A stretch of 64,000 nucleotides of DNA from Alistipes senegalensis JC50 (GTDB lineage: Bacteria; Bacteroidota; Bacteroidia; Bacteroidales; Rikenellaceae): assembly GCF_025145645.1 (NCBI RefSeq), contig NZ_CP102252.1, positions 1,984,001 through 2,048,000 on the forward strand. Reading direction: 5' to 3'. The notes under the pieces were generated by a model. That model made no database searches. It saw only the letters and a list, made by a program, of their open reading frames with translations, and had not been told where the DNA came from. Position numbers and translations under genes: made by a program. How positions within the stretch are numbered: the stretch's first letter is position 1; each line of letters opens with the position of its first letter. Positions 54,197-61,694 of this stretch are shown here, one piece after another.

Positions 54197-55363
54197 ATGA
54201 AACATCTTTTCCCGATCTTCGCACTGGCGGCCTTTCTGCTCGCGTCCGTTCCGGCTTCGGCTCAGATTTCGATCGACGAGGTCAATGCCGAGCAGCAGAG
54301 CGTGACTTTCCAGGATAAGCTGAAGTCCACCTCCGTCGATGTCGATTATTTCAACCTGGCCCGTTACAAGGCCGAGCGCGCCGCTATCCGCAAGGAGCGC
54401 AACTACCTCGAATTCGGCGGCGGGTTGCAGGGCGCCCTGACCTCCTACAACGATCCGTGGATTGCGACTTCAGGCGGTGACAACTCCATCGCATTGGTGG
54501 CGACATTCAACCTGAAACACATATTTACGAAGGATCTCTTTACCATCGAGACCAAGTTCAATGCCAAGCTGGGTTACAACCGCATGAAAGTCACTGTTGA
54601 CGACAAGGAGGAGGGTATTTGGTTCAAGAATCAGGATGAGTTCGAGATTTCGACGGCTCCGTCGTTCAAGATGACGAAGAACTGGTCCTACGGCGTCATC
54701 GCCAAGTTCCGCAGCCAGTTCGTCAACGGCTACAAGTCGCGCACCGAGCAGGAGGAGGCTGACCTCAAAAGCAAGTTCATGACTCCGGCCTACCTCGACA
54801 TTTCGCTGGGTATCACCTATAAAAGTCCCGAGAAGAAATTCCCTATCACGGTCAACATGTCGCCTCTCGCTATGAATGCCACCTTCGCCGAGAACGACTG
54901 GATTCGCAAACGGCAGGTGGACAAGGACGGCAACGAGATCAAACCGGCCTATCCTTACGGTATCGAGGACCCCGATCGGACTTCGAAATACGAGGGCGGT
55001 TCGTCCGTCCAGATCGACTTCGACCGCACGTTCGGCAAAACGGGTTATCTGCGTTACCGCACGATGCTCTACGGATTCTACGGCTGGATCTCTGACATCG
55101 GCCAGAGGAACAAGATCAGCGATTACAGCAAGTATCTGGAGGCTTTCGAGAAGTGGAATGCGGGAGACAAGAATATCAAGGACAAACCCCGCCTGCCGAT
55201 CCATCCTATCGTCCGTTGGACGAATACCATCGACATTAAGGCAACAAAATTCCTCAGTACGACGTTGAGTTTCGAGTTGTATTACAACCGTGCCCAGAAC
55301 GTCGATGTGCAGACCAAAACCCTGCTGAGCGTCGGTCTGACGTATACCTTTAAGAACAAATAA
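54197..55363 (+). CDS. DUF3078 outer membrane beta-barrel protein
   Basis: 388 residues. Signal peptide (1-22, ASAQ). The rest has the DUF3078 pattern: alternating amphipathic strands, NYLEFGGGLQGALTSYNDPW, FEISTAPSFKMTKNWSYGVIAKFRSQF, and a C-terminal strand ending in a bulky residue plus TFKNK. These are predicted outer-membrane barrels with unknown cargo. The stop and the next ATG overlap (TAATG), so expression is coupled to the S41 protease. Confidence 0.85.
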   Translation: MKHLFPIFALAAFLLASVPASAQISIDEVNAEQQSVTFQDKLKSTSVDVDYFNLARYKAERAAIRKERNYLEFGGGLQGALTSYNDPWIATSGGDNSIALVATFNLKHIFTKDLFTIETKFNAKLGYNRMKVTVDDKEEGIWFKNQDEFEISTAPSFKMTKNWSYGVIAKFRSQFVNGYKSRTEQEEADLKSKFMTPAYLDISLGITYKSPEKKFPITVNMSPLAMNATFAENDWIRKRQVDKDGNEIKPAYPYGIEDPDRTSKYEGGSSVQIDFDRTFGKTGYLRYRTMLYGFYGWISDIGQRNKISDYSKYLEAFEKWNAGDKNIKDKPRLPIHPIVRWTNTIDIKATKFLSTTLSFELYYNRAQNVDVQTKTLLSVGLTYTFKNK

Positions 55364-56997
55364 TGTATAAGAATTCGAAACGCACCGTCCTTTTCCCGCT
55401 GCTGCTGGCCGCGGGGGTGGTCCTGGGCCTCGTGCTGGGACAGTATCTGGGACGCAATTCCACCACTTCGCAGCTCAAGGGCATGCTCAGCCGCATGGCG
55501 CTGCCCACGAACAAGCTGACCTATACGCTGTCGCTGATCGAGAATCAGTATGTCGATTCCGTGTCGATGGACTCCCTCGCCGAGCACGTCATTCCGCTGC
55601 TGGTCAAGGAGCTCGACCCCCATTCGGTCTACATCCCCGCTTCGGAGATGCAGGCGCTGAACGAACCTCTCGAAGGGGAGTTCGACGGTATCGGCGTGGT
55701 CTTCAACATGGCCACCGACACGGTGATCGTGCTGAACGTCATTCCGCAGGGCCCCAGCGACAAGGCCGGCATCAAGGCCGGCGACCGGATCATCGAGATC
55801 GGCGATTCGGTGGTCGCCGGGCGCAAGATTCCCCAGAACAACGTCGTGAAGATGCTGCGCGGACCGCGCGGTACGACGGTGCACCTGGGCATCGGGCGGC
55901 AGGGCATCTCCGGACTGGTGCCGATCGACGTTGAGCGCGGCGTGATCCCGATCCGGAGCATCGAATCGGCCTTCCGCATCGCCGACGGCGTGGGTTATGT
56001 CAAGCTGGGGCAGTTCGCCCGGACGACTTACGACGAGTTCCGCAGGGCGCTGGCCTCGCTGCGCGCCGAGGGGGTCACGAAGCTGATCTTCGACCTCCGG
56101 GGCAATTCGGGCGGATTCCTCGACCAGGCGATCGCCGTGGCCAACGAGTTCCTGCACAAGGGGCAGCTGATCGTCTACACCGAAGACCGCCGCCACGAAC
56201 AGCTCCGGGAATACGCCGACGGCAACGGCTCGGCCCAGGACATGGAGGTCGTGGTGCTGATCGACGAGGGGAGCGCTTCGTCGAGTGAAATTCTCGCCGG
56301 AGCGTTGCAGGACAACGACCGTGGTACGATTGTTGGACGTCGTTCGTTCGGCAAGGGACTCGTCCAGCGTCAGATTCCGTACAGCGACGGATCGGCCCTG
56401 CGGCTGACCACGGCGCGTTACTACACGCCTACCGGCCGCTCGATCCAGAAGCCCTATACGATCGGCGACGACGAGAGCTACGAGGAGGATATTTGGAACC
56501 GGTATAAGAACAACGAGTTTTTCTCGGCCGACAGCATCCATTTCGCCGATTCGCTGAAACGGACGACGCCGGGCGGAAAGGTGGTTTACGGGGGCGGAGG
56601 CATCATGCCCGATGTCTTCATTCCGGCCGATACGACCGATGTGACGAAATATTTCATCGAGGTGTCGGGACGCAATATCCTCTACCGTTATACGATCGAG
56701 TATGCCGACCGGCACCGCGAGGCGCTCAACGCCGTGCAGACCATCGGCGATTTGCAGGCGCTGCTCGACAGCGACAAGACCCTTGTTGACGATTTCGTCC
56801 GTTATGCCGCCCGCAAGGGCGTTGCGCCGCGCTACGGCGACATCGCCCGCTCGCGCCGGCTGATCGAGGCCCAGCTCCGGGCCTACATCGGCCGCAATAC
56901 GAAGCTGGAGGACAACGGGTTTTATGCGAACATCTATCCCGTGGACAACGTGATCGTGCGTGCCGTCGGGATATTAAAGGAGGATAAGAATGATTAA
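55363..56997 (+). CDS. S41 family C-terminal processing peptidase
   Basis: 544 residues. N-terminal membrane anchor (~8-30), then N-terminal helices, a PDZ domain (~90-185, EGEFDGIGVVFNM, KAGIKAGDRIIEIGD) and the S41 catalytic core with LIFDLRGNSGGFL, the serine cluster DEGSASSSEILAGAL and the general-base lysine in GRRSFGKGLVQ. Ends with a ~150-residue C-terminal domain. CTP proteases trim periplasmic proteins at the C-terminus; in Bacteroidetes they are common as several paralogues. The gene overlaps its neighbours on both sides. Confidence 0.93.
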   Translation: MYKNSKRTVLFPLLLAAGVVLGLVLGQYLGRNSTTSQLKGMLSRMALPTNKLTYTLSLIENQYVDSVSMDSLAEHVIPLLVKELDPHSVYIPASEMQALNEPLEGEFDGIGVVFNMATDTVIVLNVIPQGPSDKAGIKAGDRIIEIGDSVVAGRKIPQNNVVKMLRGPRGTTVHLGIGRQGISGLVPIDVERGVIPIRSIESAFRIADGVGYVKLGQFARTTYDEFRRALASLRAEGVTKLIFDLRGNSGGFLDQAIAVANEFLHKGQLIVYTEDRRHEQLREYADGNGSAQDMEVVVLIDEGSASSSEILAGALQDNDRGTIVGRRSFGKGLVQRQIPYSDGSALRLTTARYYTPTGRSIQKPYTIGDDESYEEDIWNRYKNNEFFSADSIHFADSLKRTTPGGKVVYGGGGIMPDVFIPADTTDVTKYFIEVSGRNILYRYTIEYADRHREALNAVQTIGDLQALLDSDKTLVDDFVRYAARKGVAPRYGDIARSRRLIEAQLRAYIGRNTKLEDNGFYANIYPVDNVIVRAVGILKEDKND

Positions 56998-57262
56998 GAA
57001 GCTGATTGGTATTATCGTAGCCGTTGCGGTGATCGTCATCATCGTCGTGGCGGCTGTCCGGCGCGACAATTTCCGGTCGATGGTGTTGCGCGACGAAATG
57101 TTGAACGGTGTCCGGCCGACGGAGGAGCCTTCCCGCCTGATTTCGCCTGCCGAACTCGACGTTCCGGCCGAACTTCCCGCCGAATCCGACGTTCCGGCCG
57201 AACCTGTTCCGGACGCCGGGGCGGTCGATTCGCTGACCGTGGAGGTTACGGATTCGATCTGA
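56990..57262 (+). CDS. Small membrane-anchored proline/acidic-rich protein
   Basis: 90 residues. One TM helix (~3-23), then a short basic patch, and a low-complexity tail with a repeated DVPAE motif (DVPAELPAES, DVPAEPVPD). It starts 8 bases inside the S41 protease gene, which suggests coupling and possibly an anchor or substrate adaptor for it. No known family. Confidence 0.6.
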   Translation: MIKKLIGIIVAVAVIVIIVVAAVRRDNFRSMVLRDEMLNGVRPTEEPSRLISPAELDVPAELPAESDVPAEPVPDAGAVDSLTVEVTDSI

Positions 57263-57282
57263 CGTTTCTCCGTCTCCTATGC

Positions 57283-57317
57283 GAAGCCGGCGGCCCTCGG
57301 AAGGGTCGCCGGCTTTC
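57283..57317 (+). terminator. Terminator after S41 operon
   Basis: Strong GC stem (AAGCCGGCG / CGCCGGCTT, with a partly paired inner part) followed by TTTCG. It probably also ends the convergent sigma-factor operon stopping at 57333. Confidence 0.7.
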
Positions 57318-57332
57318 GTACGTAGGGGCGGT

Positions 57333-57887
57333 TCACTCCGTGAGGAGGGCTTCGTAGACCTCCGTCAAGCGGTTTCGGAGGTGTTTCACCGCATAATGCT
57401 TGCGCGAGAGCAGGGTCGCCACGGGGATTCCGGTGTCCTCGGCGAGCTCCCGGAAGGTGAATCCCTCCATTTCGGTCAGTTCGAACACGTCGCGCTGGGC
57501 GGCGGGCAGTTCGCCGAGAGCCTTTTCGACCTCCTCCCAGACCAATGTCCGCAGGTATTCCATTTCGGGAGAACTCTCCTCGTCGGCCAGCAGGGCCGTG
57601 ATTTCGTTGACGAATCCGCTTTCGTCGTCCTGCCCGCGCATCTGCGGCATCCGTTCTTCACGGCGCTTGCGGCTGTGGTCGATGATGCGGTTGCGGGCCG
57701 CGCGGAAGAGCCAGGCCGCGACCTGCGTCACCGGATTCAGCGCATCGGTCTGTACGAAGCGCATGAACACGTCCTGCAAAATATCTTCGGCCTCTTCGCG
57801 CGAGGGGATGCGCCGGGCGATGAAGGCTCCCAGCTGACGGCGGTATTTCCCGAAGACTTCGGCGGGGTTATTTTTCGGGGCATTCAT
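57333..57887 (-). CDS. ECF-type sigma-70 family RNA polymerase sigma factor
   Basis: 184 residues. Region 2 (FGKYRRQLGAFIARRIPSREEAEDILQDVFMRF, then WLFRAARNRIIDHSRKRR) and region 4 (LGELPAAQRDVFELTEMEGFTFRELAEDTGIPVATLLSRKHYAVKHLR) are complete, with a ~35-residue acidic linker in place of region 3. No FecR or classic zinc-type anti-sigma gene follows; instead it is the last of three overlapping genes behind a His-rich membrane protein (20-base overlap) and a membrane ferredoxin. That arrangement suggests these two control it. Confidence 0.92.
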   Translation of the reverse strand: MNAPKNNPAEVFGKYRRQLGAFIARRIPSREEAEDILQDVFMRFVQTDALNPVTQVAAWLFRAARNRIIDHSRKRREERMPQMRGQDDESGFVNEITALLADEESSPEMEYLRTLVWEEVEKALGELPAAQRDVFELTEMEGFTFRELAEDTGIPVATLLSRKHYAVKHLRNRLTEVYEALLTE

Positions 57888-58191
57888 CCGTGGGGTTTTC
57901 TTCCCGGTACGAACGGATTCTTTGACGGATGAATTCGCGGCGTTCCTCGTGCGACATGCCGTGCATCGCCCGGTGGATGTGGCGGTGTTCGTGCCAGCCG
58001 GAATGTCCTAAGTGCCCGAAGAACAGATGGGCGAGCGCCAGCAGCCCTAACATCTGCCAGTAGCCGACCGGTTTCCAGCCGAATATGTCGGGAATCAGGG
58101 TGTTCCACAGCCACATGGCTGCGCCGACGGCCGCCGCGAGCAGGGCGACTCCTCCGATTGCATGGAGAACGAATGGAAGATTGCGTTTCAT
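57868..58191 (-). CDS. His-rich two-helix membrane protein
   Basis: 107 residues from ATG 58191, which overlaps the ferredoxin stop (ATGA). Two membrane helices (~7-30 and ~43-62) and a cytosolic-looking charged end. Histidines are packed into residues 55-81: H55, H60, H63, H67, H69, H71, H73, H77, H81, a likely metal- or heme-binding patch. The second helix (YWQMLGLLALAHLFFGHL) closely resembles the last helix of the ferredoxin gene product. No known family. Candidate sensor or anti-sigma partner for the ECF factor encoded downstream. Confidence 0.65.
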   Translation of the reverse strand: MKRNLPFVLHAIGGVALLAAAVGAAMWLWNTLIPDIFGWKPVGYWQMLGLLALAHLFFGHLGHSGWHEHRHIHRAMHGMSHEERREFIRQRIRSYREENPTDECPEK

Positions 58192-58595
58192 GGTTTGTTG
58201 TTGTTTTTCAGAAATTCCGGGATTTGTAAATGGCAGAATATCAGGTGGAACAATACCAGCAGCCCGAATATTTTCCAGTAGTTGACCGCCTGCCATGCTT
58301 CGGGGTCAGACGACCACGGCAGCGCGAGCGCCAGGGCAAGAACGATGGGCAACGCTCCTCGCAGAATGTGTTTCGGGGCGGTTTTGCGGGGTTCGATCTT
58401 GCGGATGACGATGGCTTTGTTGCGGCAGGAGCGTTCGCAGGCGCGGCATCCCGCGCAGCGTGCGGCGTCGGCGACTTGCACGAAGCGGCATTGTCCGTTG
58501 TCGGCCAGGCGGAGAACTCCGCGGCGGCATGCTTCGACACAGCGTCCGCATCCCGTGCAGTCGTAGGTGCGGAGTACGATTTCGGTGTTTTTCAT
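58188..58595 (-). CDS. Membrane-anchored 2[4Fe-4S] ferredoxin-like protein
   Basis: 135 residues from ATG 58595. Two perfect CxxCxxCxxxC motifs (C13, C16, C19, C23 and C47, C50, C53, C57) form a bacterial-type dicluster ferredoxin domain. It continues into a basic linker and two membrane helices (~78-94 and ~106-122); the second, NYWKIFGLLVLFHLIFCHL, matches the His-rich neighbour. First gene of the operon with an ECF sigma factor last. Likely a redox-sensing or electron-handling membrane protein. A GATAG-gttt-CTATC dyad (58600-58613) lies just before the start. Confidence 0.8.
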   Translation of the reverse strand: MKNTEIVLRTYDCTGCGRCVEACRRGVLRLADNGQCRFVQVADAARCAGCRACERSCRNKAIVIRKIEPRKTAPKHILRGALPIVLALALALPWSSDPEAWQAVNYWKIFGLLVLFHLIFCHLQIPEFLKNNNKP

Positions 58596-58599
58596 CTTC

Positions 58600-58613
58600 G
58601 ATAGGTTTCTATC
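58600..58613. promoter_or_regulatory. Dyad just upstream of the ferredoxin-ECF operon
   Basis: 5-bp inverted repeat GATAG-GTTT-CTATC, 4 bases before the first ATG. It is short and may be chance; GAAAC on the minus strand recalls ECF -35 boxes, but the distance to the ATG is too small for a promoter. Confidence 0.3.
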
Positions 58614-58653
58614 TGTGCAGACGACCGGGCACGGAAAATATTTTAGACAGGGC

Positions 58654-58683
58654 AAAAAAATTCCCCGGAATGTTCCGGGGAAT
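58654..58683 (-). terminator. deoC terminator
   Basis: 10-bp stem (58660-58669 with 58674-58683) and a run of seven T on the minus strand, 27 bases past the deoC stop. Confidence 0.9.
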
Positions 58684-58709
58684 AGTGTTCTGAATCGTGT
58701 TGCGGTCCG

Positions 58710-59591
58710 CTAATAGTACTTGATTTCCTTGCCCTCGATAGCCGAAAGGAGGTTGTTGGCGGCCGAGGAGGCGCCGATGCGGAACAGGTCCGTCGTGAGC
58801 CACTCCTTGCCGAGGATCTCCTCGACGATGGTGTAGTAGAGCGCGGCGTCTTCGGGCGTGCGGACACCGCCCGCGGCCTTGAATCCGACCTTGCGGCCCG
58901 TCTTTTCGAAATAGTCCTTGATGGCCTGGCACATCACCACGGCGGCTTCGGGGGTTGCGGCCACGTCGATCTTGCCCGTCGAGGTCTTCACGAAATCGGC
59001 TCCAGCCAGCATCGACAGCAGCGAAGCCTTGCGGATCAGTTCGGGGGTTTTCAGCGCACCCGACTCGATGATCACCTTCAGCACCACATCCTCGTCCATC
59101 TCCGTGCGGATTACCTCCACCTCGTTGGCCGCTTCGTCGTACTCGCCCGTGAGCATGCGGCCCACGTTCAGCACGATGTCCACCTCGTCGGCGCCGTTTT
59201 CCACGGCCATCGCCACTTCGAGGGCCTTCACTTCGAGGAACGTCTGCGCTGCGGGGAATCCGCCCGCGACGCTCGTGATCTTCATCGGCGTACCGTCCAC
59301 GGCCAGCCCCACGGTCTCCACGAATGCGGGGTAGATGCAGATCGACGCCACGTTGGGGATATGCGGATATTTCTGGTAAAACTCCACGGTCTTGCGGGCG
59401 AACTCCGTGACGGAGGTCACCGAATCGTTGCACGACAGCGTCGTGATGTCGATGGCCGAATAGCAGAATTTATAGACTTCGGTATTGTGGTTGCGTGCCC
59501 GGGCGACCTGACGGATGCGGGCGACTTCGGTGTCTACCTGTTCGGCGCTCCATGCTGGAGCGTATTCATTCAGATGGTTGGCGTATTCCAT
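58710..59591 (-). CDS. deoC: Deoxyribose-phosphate aldolase
   Basis: 293 residues, somewhat longer than the ~220-260 of many DeoC proteins, with an N-terminal ~45-residue extension. Class I aldolase TIM barrel: ICIYPAFV, GADEVDIVLNVG, VIIESGAL, the Schiff-base lysine in DFVKTSTGK and the second active lysine in VGFKAAGGVRT. It splits 2-deoxyribose-5-phosphate into glyceraldehyde-3-phosphate and acetaldehyde for deoxynucleoside use. Single gene. Confidence 0.95.
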   Translation of the reverse strand: MEYANHLNEYAPAWSAEQVDTEVARIRQVARARNHNTEVYKFCYSAIDITTLSCNDSVTSVTEFARKTVEFYQKYPHIPNVASICIYPAFVETVGLAVDGTPMKITSVAGGFPAAQTFLEVKALEVAMAVENGADEVDIVLNVGRMLTGEYDEAANEVEVIRTEMDEDVVLKVIIESGALKTPELIRKASLLSMLAGADFVKTSTGKIDVAATPEAAVVMCQAIKDYFEKTGRKVGFKAAGGVRTPEDAALYYTIVEEILGKEWLTTDLFRIGASSAANNLLSAIEGKEIKYY

Positions 59592-59607
59592 ACGATCTTG
59601 TTTTTTA

Positions 59608-59615
59608 CAAAATTA
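59608..59615 (-). promoter_or_regulatory. -7 element of deoC
   Basis: Minus-strand TAATTTTG, 17 bases before the ATG; no clear -33 element. Confidence 0.4.
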
Positions 59616-59711
59616 GAAAAATTATTCGATCCCGCGTCGCTTCCGGACCAATTATTTTACGAACGGGCCCGCTTTCGCATTTGTTGTCCGCTCCTTCCGG
59701 CGCCGATGCAA

Positions 59712-59748
59712 AAAAAGAGCCTGAACCGTTCCGGTCCAGGCTCTTTTT
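59712..59748 (-). terminator. Terminator of OmpA/TPR lipoprotein gene
   Basis: 12-bp perfect stem (59712-59723 with 59737-59748) flanked by A and T runs. Confidence 0.93.
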
Positions 59749-59765
59749 ATTGGTTCGTGCTGAAA

Positions 59766-61499
59766 TTACTTCTGCAACGGCTTCAGGTTGATGTCCTTGG
59801 CAGCCTTCTGAGCCAGAGCGGGGTTCTTCGAAACGGCGCTCTTCAGCTGAGCCTCTGCGGTCTTGAGGTCGCCTTCCTTCGTGGCGATTACCGCACGCAG
59901 GTAGTCGGCGTCGGCCGAGTTGTCCTTGGCGATGGCCTTCTTGGCACCGGCCAGGTCGTTCGACTGAACCAGGGCGATAGCCTCGTTGTAGCCCTTGAGC
60001 CCCTTGGCGGCAGCCTTGTAGTCACCCTCGGCGGCAGCCAGGGCAGCCTTGGCCTGAGCGTCGGCGGCAGCAGCGTACTTCTTGGCCTCTGCGGTGTTGT
60101 TGTTGGCCAGGTTAGCCAGCAACAGGTTCTTGTTGAGCTCCTTCGACGAATCCAGCTTGGCAGCCTTCTCGAACGATTTCAGGGCAGCGGCCTTGTCGCC
60201 GGCCTGCGTCTGAGCCACGCCGAGGTTGTTCCATACGCGGGCGTCGTTGAATTTCTTCGAAGCGGCGGTCAGGATGGCTACCTGCTCGTCGGCGTTCTTG
60301 GCCAGCTCCTGAGCGGCATAGAGATACTGCTCGACGGTCAGCTCGCCGCCGTTGCGGTAAGCGGCCATGATTTCAGCGTCGGTCAGACCCTGGAGGTCGG
60401 TGCTGTTGACGATCTGCGAACGGCGCAGCTCGGGAAGCACCTCTTTCTTCAGCTCCTCGAATACTGTTGACATGTTCTTGATCTCGGTCTCACGCTCTGC
60501 GGGCGAGTTGTAGAGGCTCAGCACCTGGAGAATGAGGTTCTTGTCCTTGATGTTCGATTTCTCGACCAGCTCCTTGAAGCCGTCCCAGTCCTCGCCGTAG
60601 GCAGCGGCGTCGATATCCAGACCTGCGTCTTTCAGCAGTTTGGCTACGACCTTCTTACCCGACTCGCTGCGGGCCTGCGAGAGTTTGTCGTTGAACTTCA
60701 CCGGACCGTCGGGCGAAGCATAGCCCTTGACGGCGATGTTCTGCGTGGCACGGTCGTTCGTGAGGTTCTTGTCCACGTTCTCCTTGAATGCGCCGAGGTT
60801 GGCGTTCTTTTCGTTCTTCTTGGTCACTACCGACGAGTTGATCGCATAGAGCAGGTCGGTCTTGTCAACCACCGTGGTCACCTTCTTGTAGTCGTTGGCC
60901 ATCTGATCCATCAGGTCGCCGTACTTGAGGTCCTTTTGCAGGGTGTTCAGACCGTAAGCGACCGTCAGACCGAATTCCTTGGCGATGGCGGCTTTGGCAG
61001 CGGCGTCGTTGCCGGCCAGCACGGCAGCCTCCTCCTTGGTGGGGATGGCTCCGGTGTTCAGGTTAACGAGCACGAACTCCTTGGCCTTGCCTTTCGGGCA
61101 CTTGATCTCGGCGCGGAGCTGCAATGCGCACTGGTCCATGCGGGGATCGTAGGGGAACTCCACGTGCTGCGTGAAGTTGCCGCCGTTGATCTTGTCTACG
61201 ACAGCGTAGTTCTCGTCAACTTTCGAACCCTGATAGTATTTGGTGGCGCCGGCCACTTCGCCGCCCTCGAATACGATGACGGGGGTAACCTTGATGATCG
61301 CCTTCTTGTTGAAGTACTCGACGGGGAAAGTGACATTGATGTCGGCGGCGACGATGCCGTTGTTCAGCGTGAGAATCTCGGGGGTAACCGTCAGTTTGAC
61401 ATCGTCCCGGTTCTTGGCCATCTTCTTGAAGCAATTACAGCTCGAAAATGCCAGGGCGGCAGCTACGAGCACAATGCTCAATTTCATTAAGTTTTTCAT
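59766..61499 (-). CDS. OmpA-like / TPR lipoprotein
   Basis: 577 residues from ATG 61499. Lipoprotein signal (AFSSC, Cys20). N-terminal beta-rich domain (~30-170), then an OmpA-C-like domain (~235-310: ATQNIAVKGYASPDGPVKFNDKLSQARSE), then Ala/Lys-rich TPR helices (~400-577; VWNNLGVAQTQAGDKAAALKSFEKAAKLD is a textbook TPR). Likely a periplasmic peptidoglycan-binding scaffold anchored in the outer membrane. Strong promoter, ~100-base leader and strong terminator suggest high expression. Confidence 0.8.
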   Translation of the reverse strand: MKNLMKLSIVLVAAALAFSSCNCFKKMAKNRDDVKLTVTPEILTLNNGIVAADINVTFPVEYFNKKAIIKVTPVIVFEGGEVAGATKYYQGSKVDENYAVVDKINGGNFTQHVEFPYDPRMDQCALQLRAEIKCPKGKAKEFVLVNLNTGAIPTKEEAAVLAGNDAAAKAAIAKEFGLTVAYGLNTLQKDLKYGDLMDQMANDYKKVTTVVDKTDLLYAINSSVVTKKNEKNANLGAFKENVDKNLTNDRATQNIAVKGYASPDGPVKFNDKLSQARSESGKKVVAKLLKDAGLDIDAAAYGEDWDGFKELVEKSNIKDKNLILQVLSLYNSPAERETEIKNMSTVFEELKKEVLPELRRSQIVNSTDLQGLTDAEIMAAYRNGGELTVEQYLYAAQELAKNADEQVAILTAASKKFNDARVWNNLGVAQTQAGDKAAALKSFEKAAKLDSSKELNKNLLLANLANNNTAEAKKYAAAADAQAKAALAAAEGDYKAAAKGLKGYNEAIALVQSNDLAGAKKAIAKDNSADADYLRAVIATKEGDLKTAEAQLKSAVSKNPALAQKAAKDINLKPLQK

Positions 61500-61604
61500 A
61501 ATAGGGTAAATTAATGTGTTTATTTTTAATGTTTGCCTCTTGTCTGTCTCGCTTCCTCCCGGTTTTCGGAAACATTCCGTCTCTTTTCTGCCGGAGGAAC
61601 AGCG

Positions 61605-61635
61605 CAAATATAGAAAACTCTCGCTAATTATGCAA
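61605..61635 (-). promoter_or_regulatory. Promoter of OmpA/TPR lipoprotein
   Basis: Minus strand TTG (61633-61635), 20-base spacer, TATATTTG (61605-61612). Transcription would start near 61601, giving a ~100-base leader. A 10-bp inverted repeat (61641-61650 with 61662-61671) lies upstream, after the pnp stop, and may serve as the pnp 3' hairpin. Confidence 0.65.
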
Positions 61636-61694
61636 TATTCCGGACGGAAAAAAACGACGCATTTCCGTCCGAAATATCCACATTGACAGTCGTT

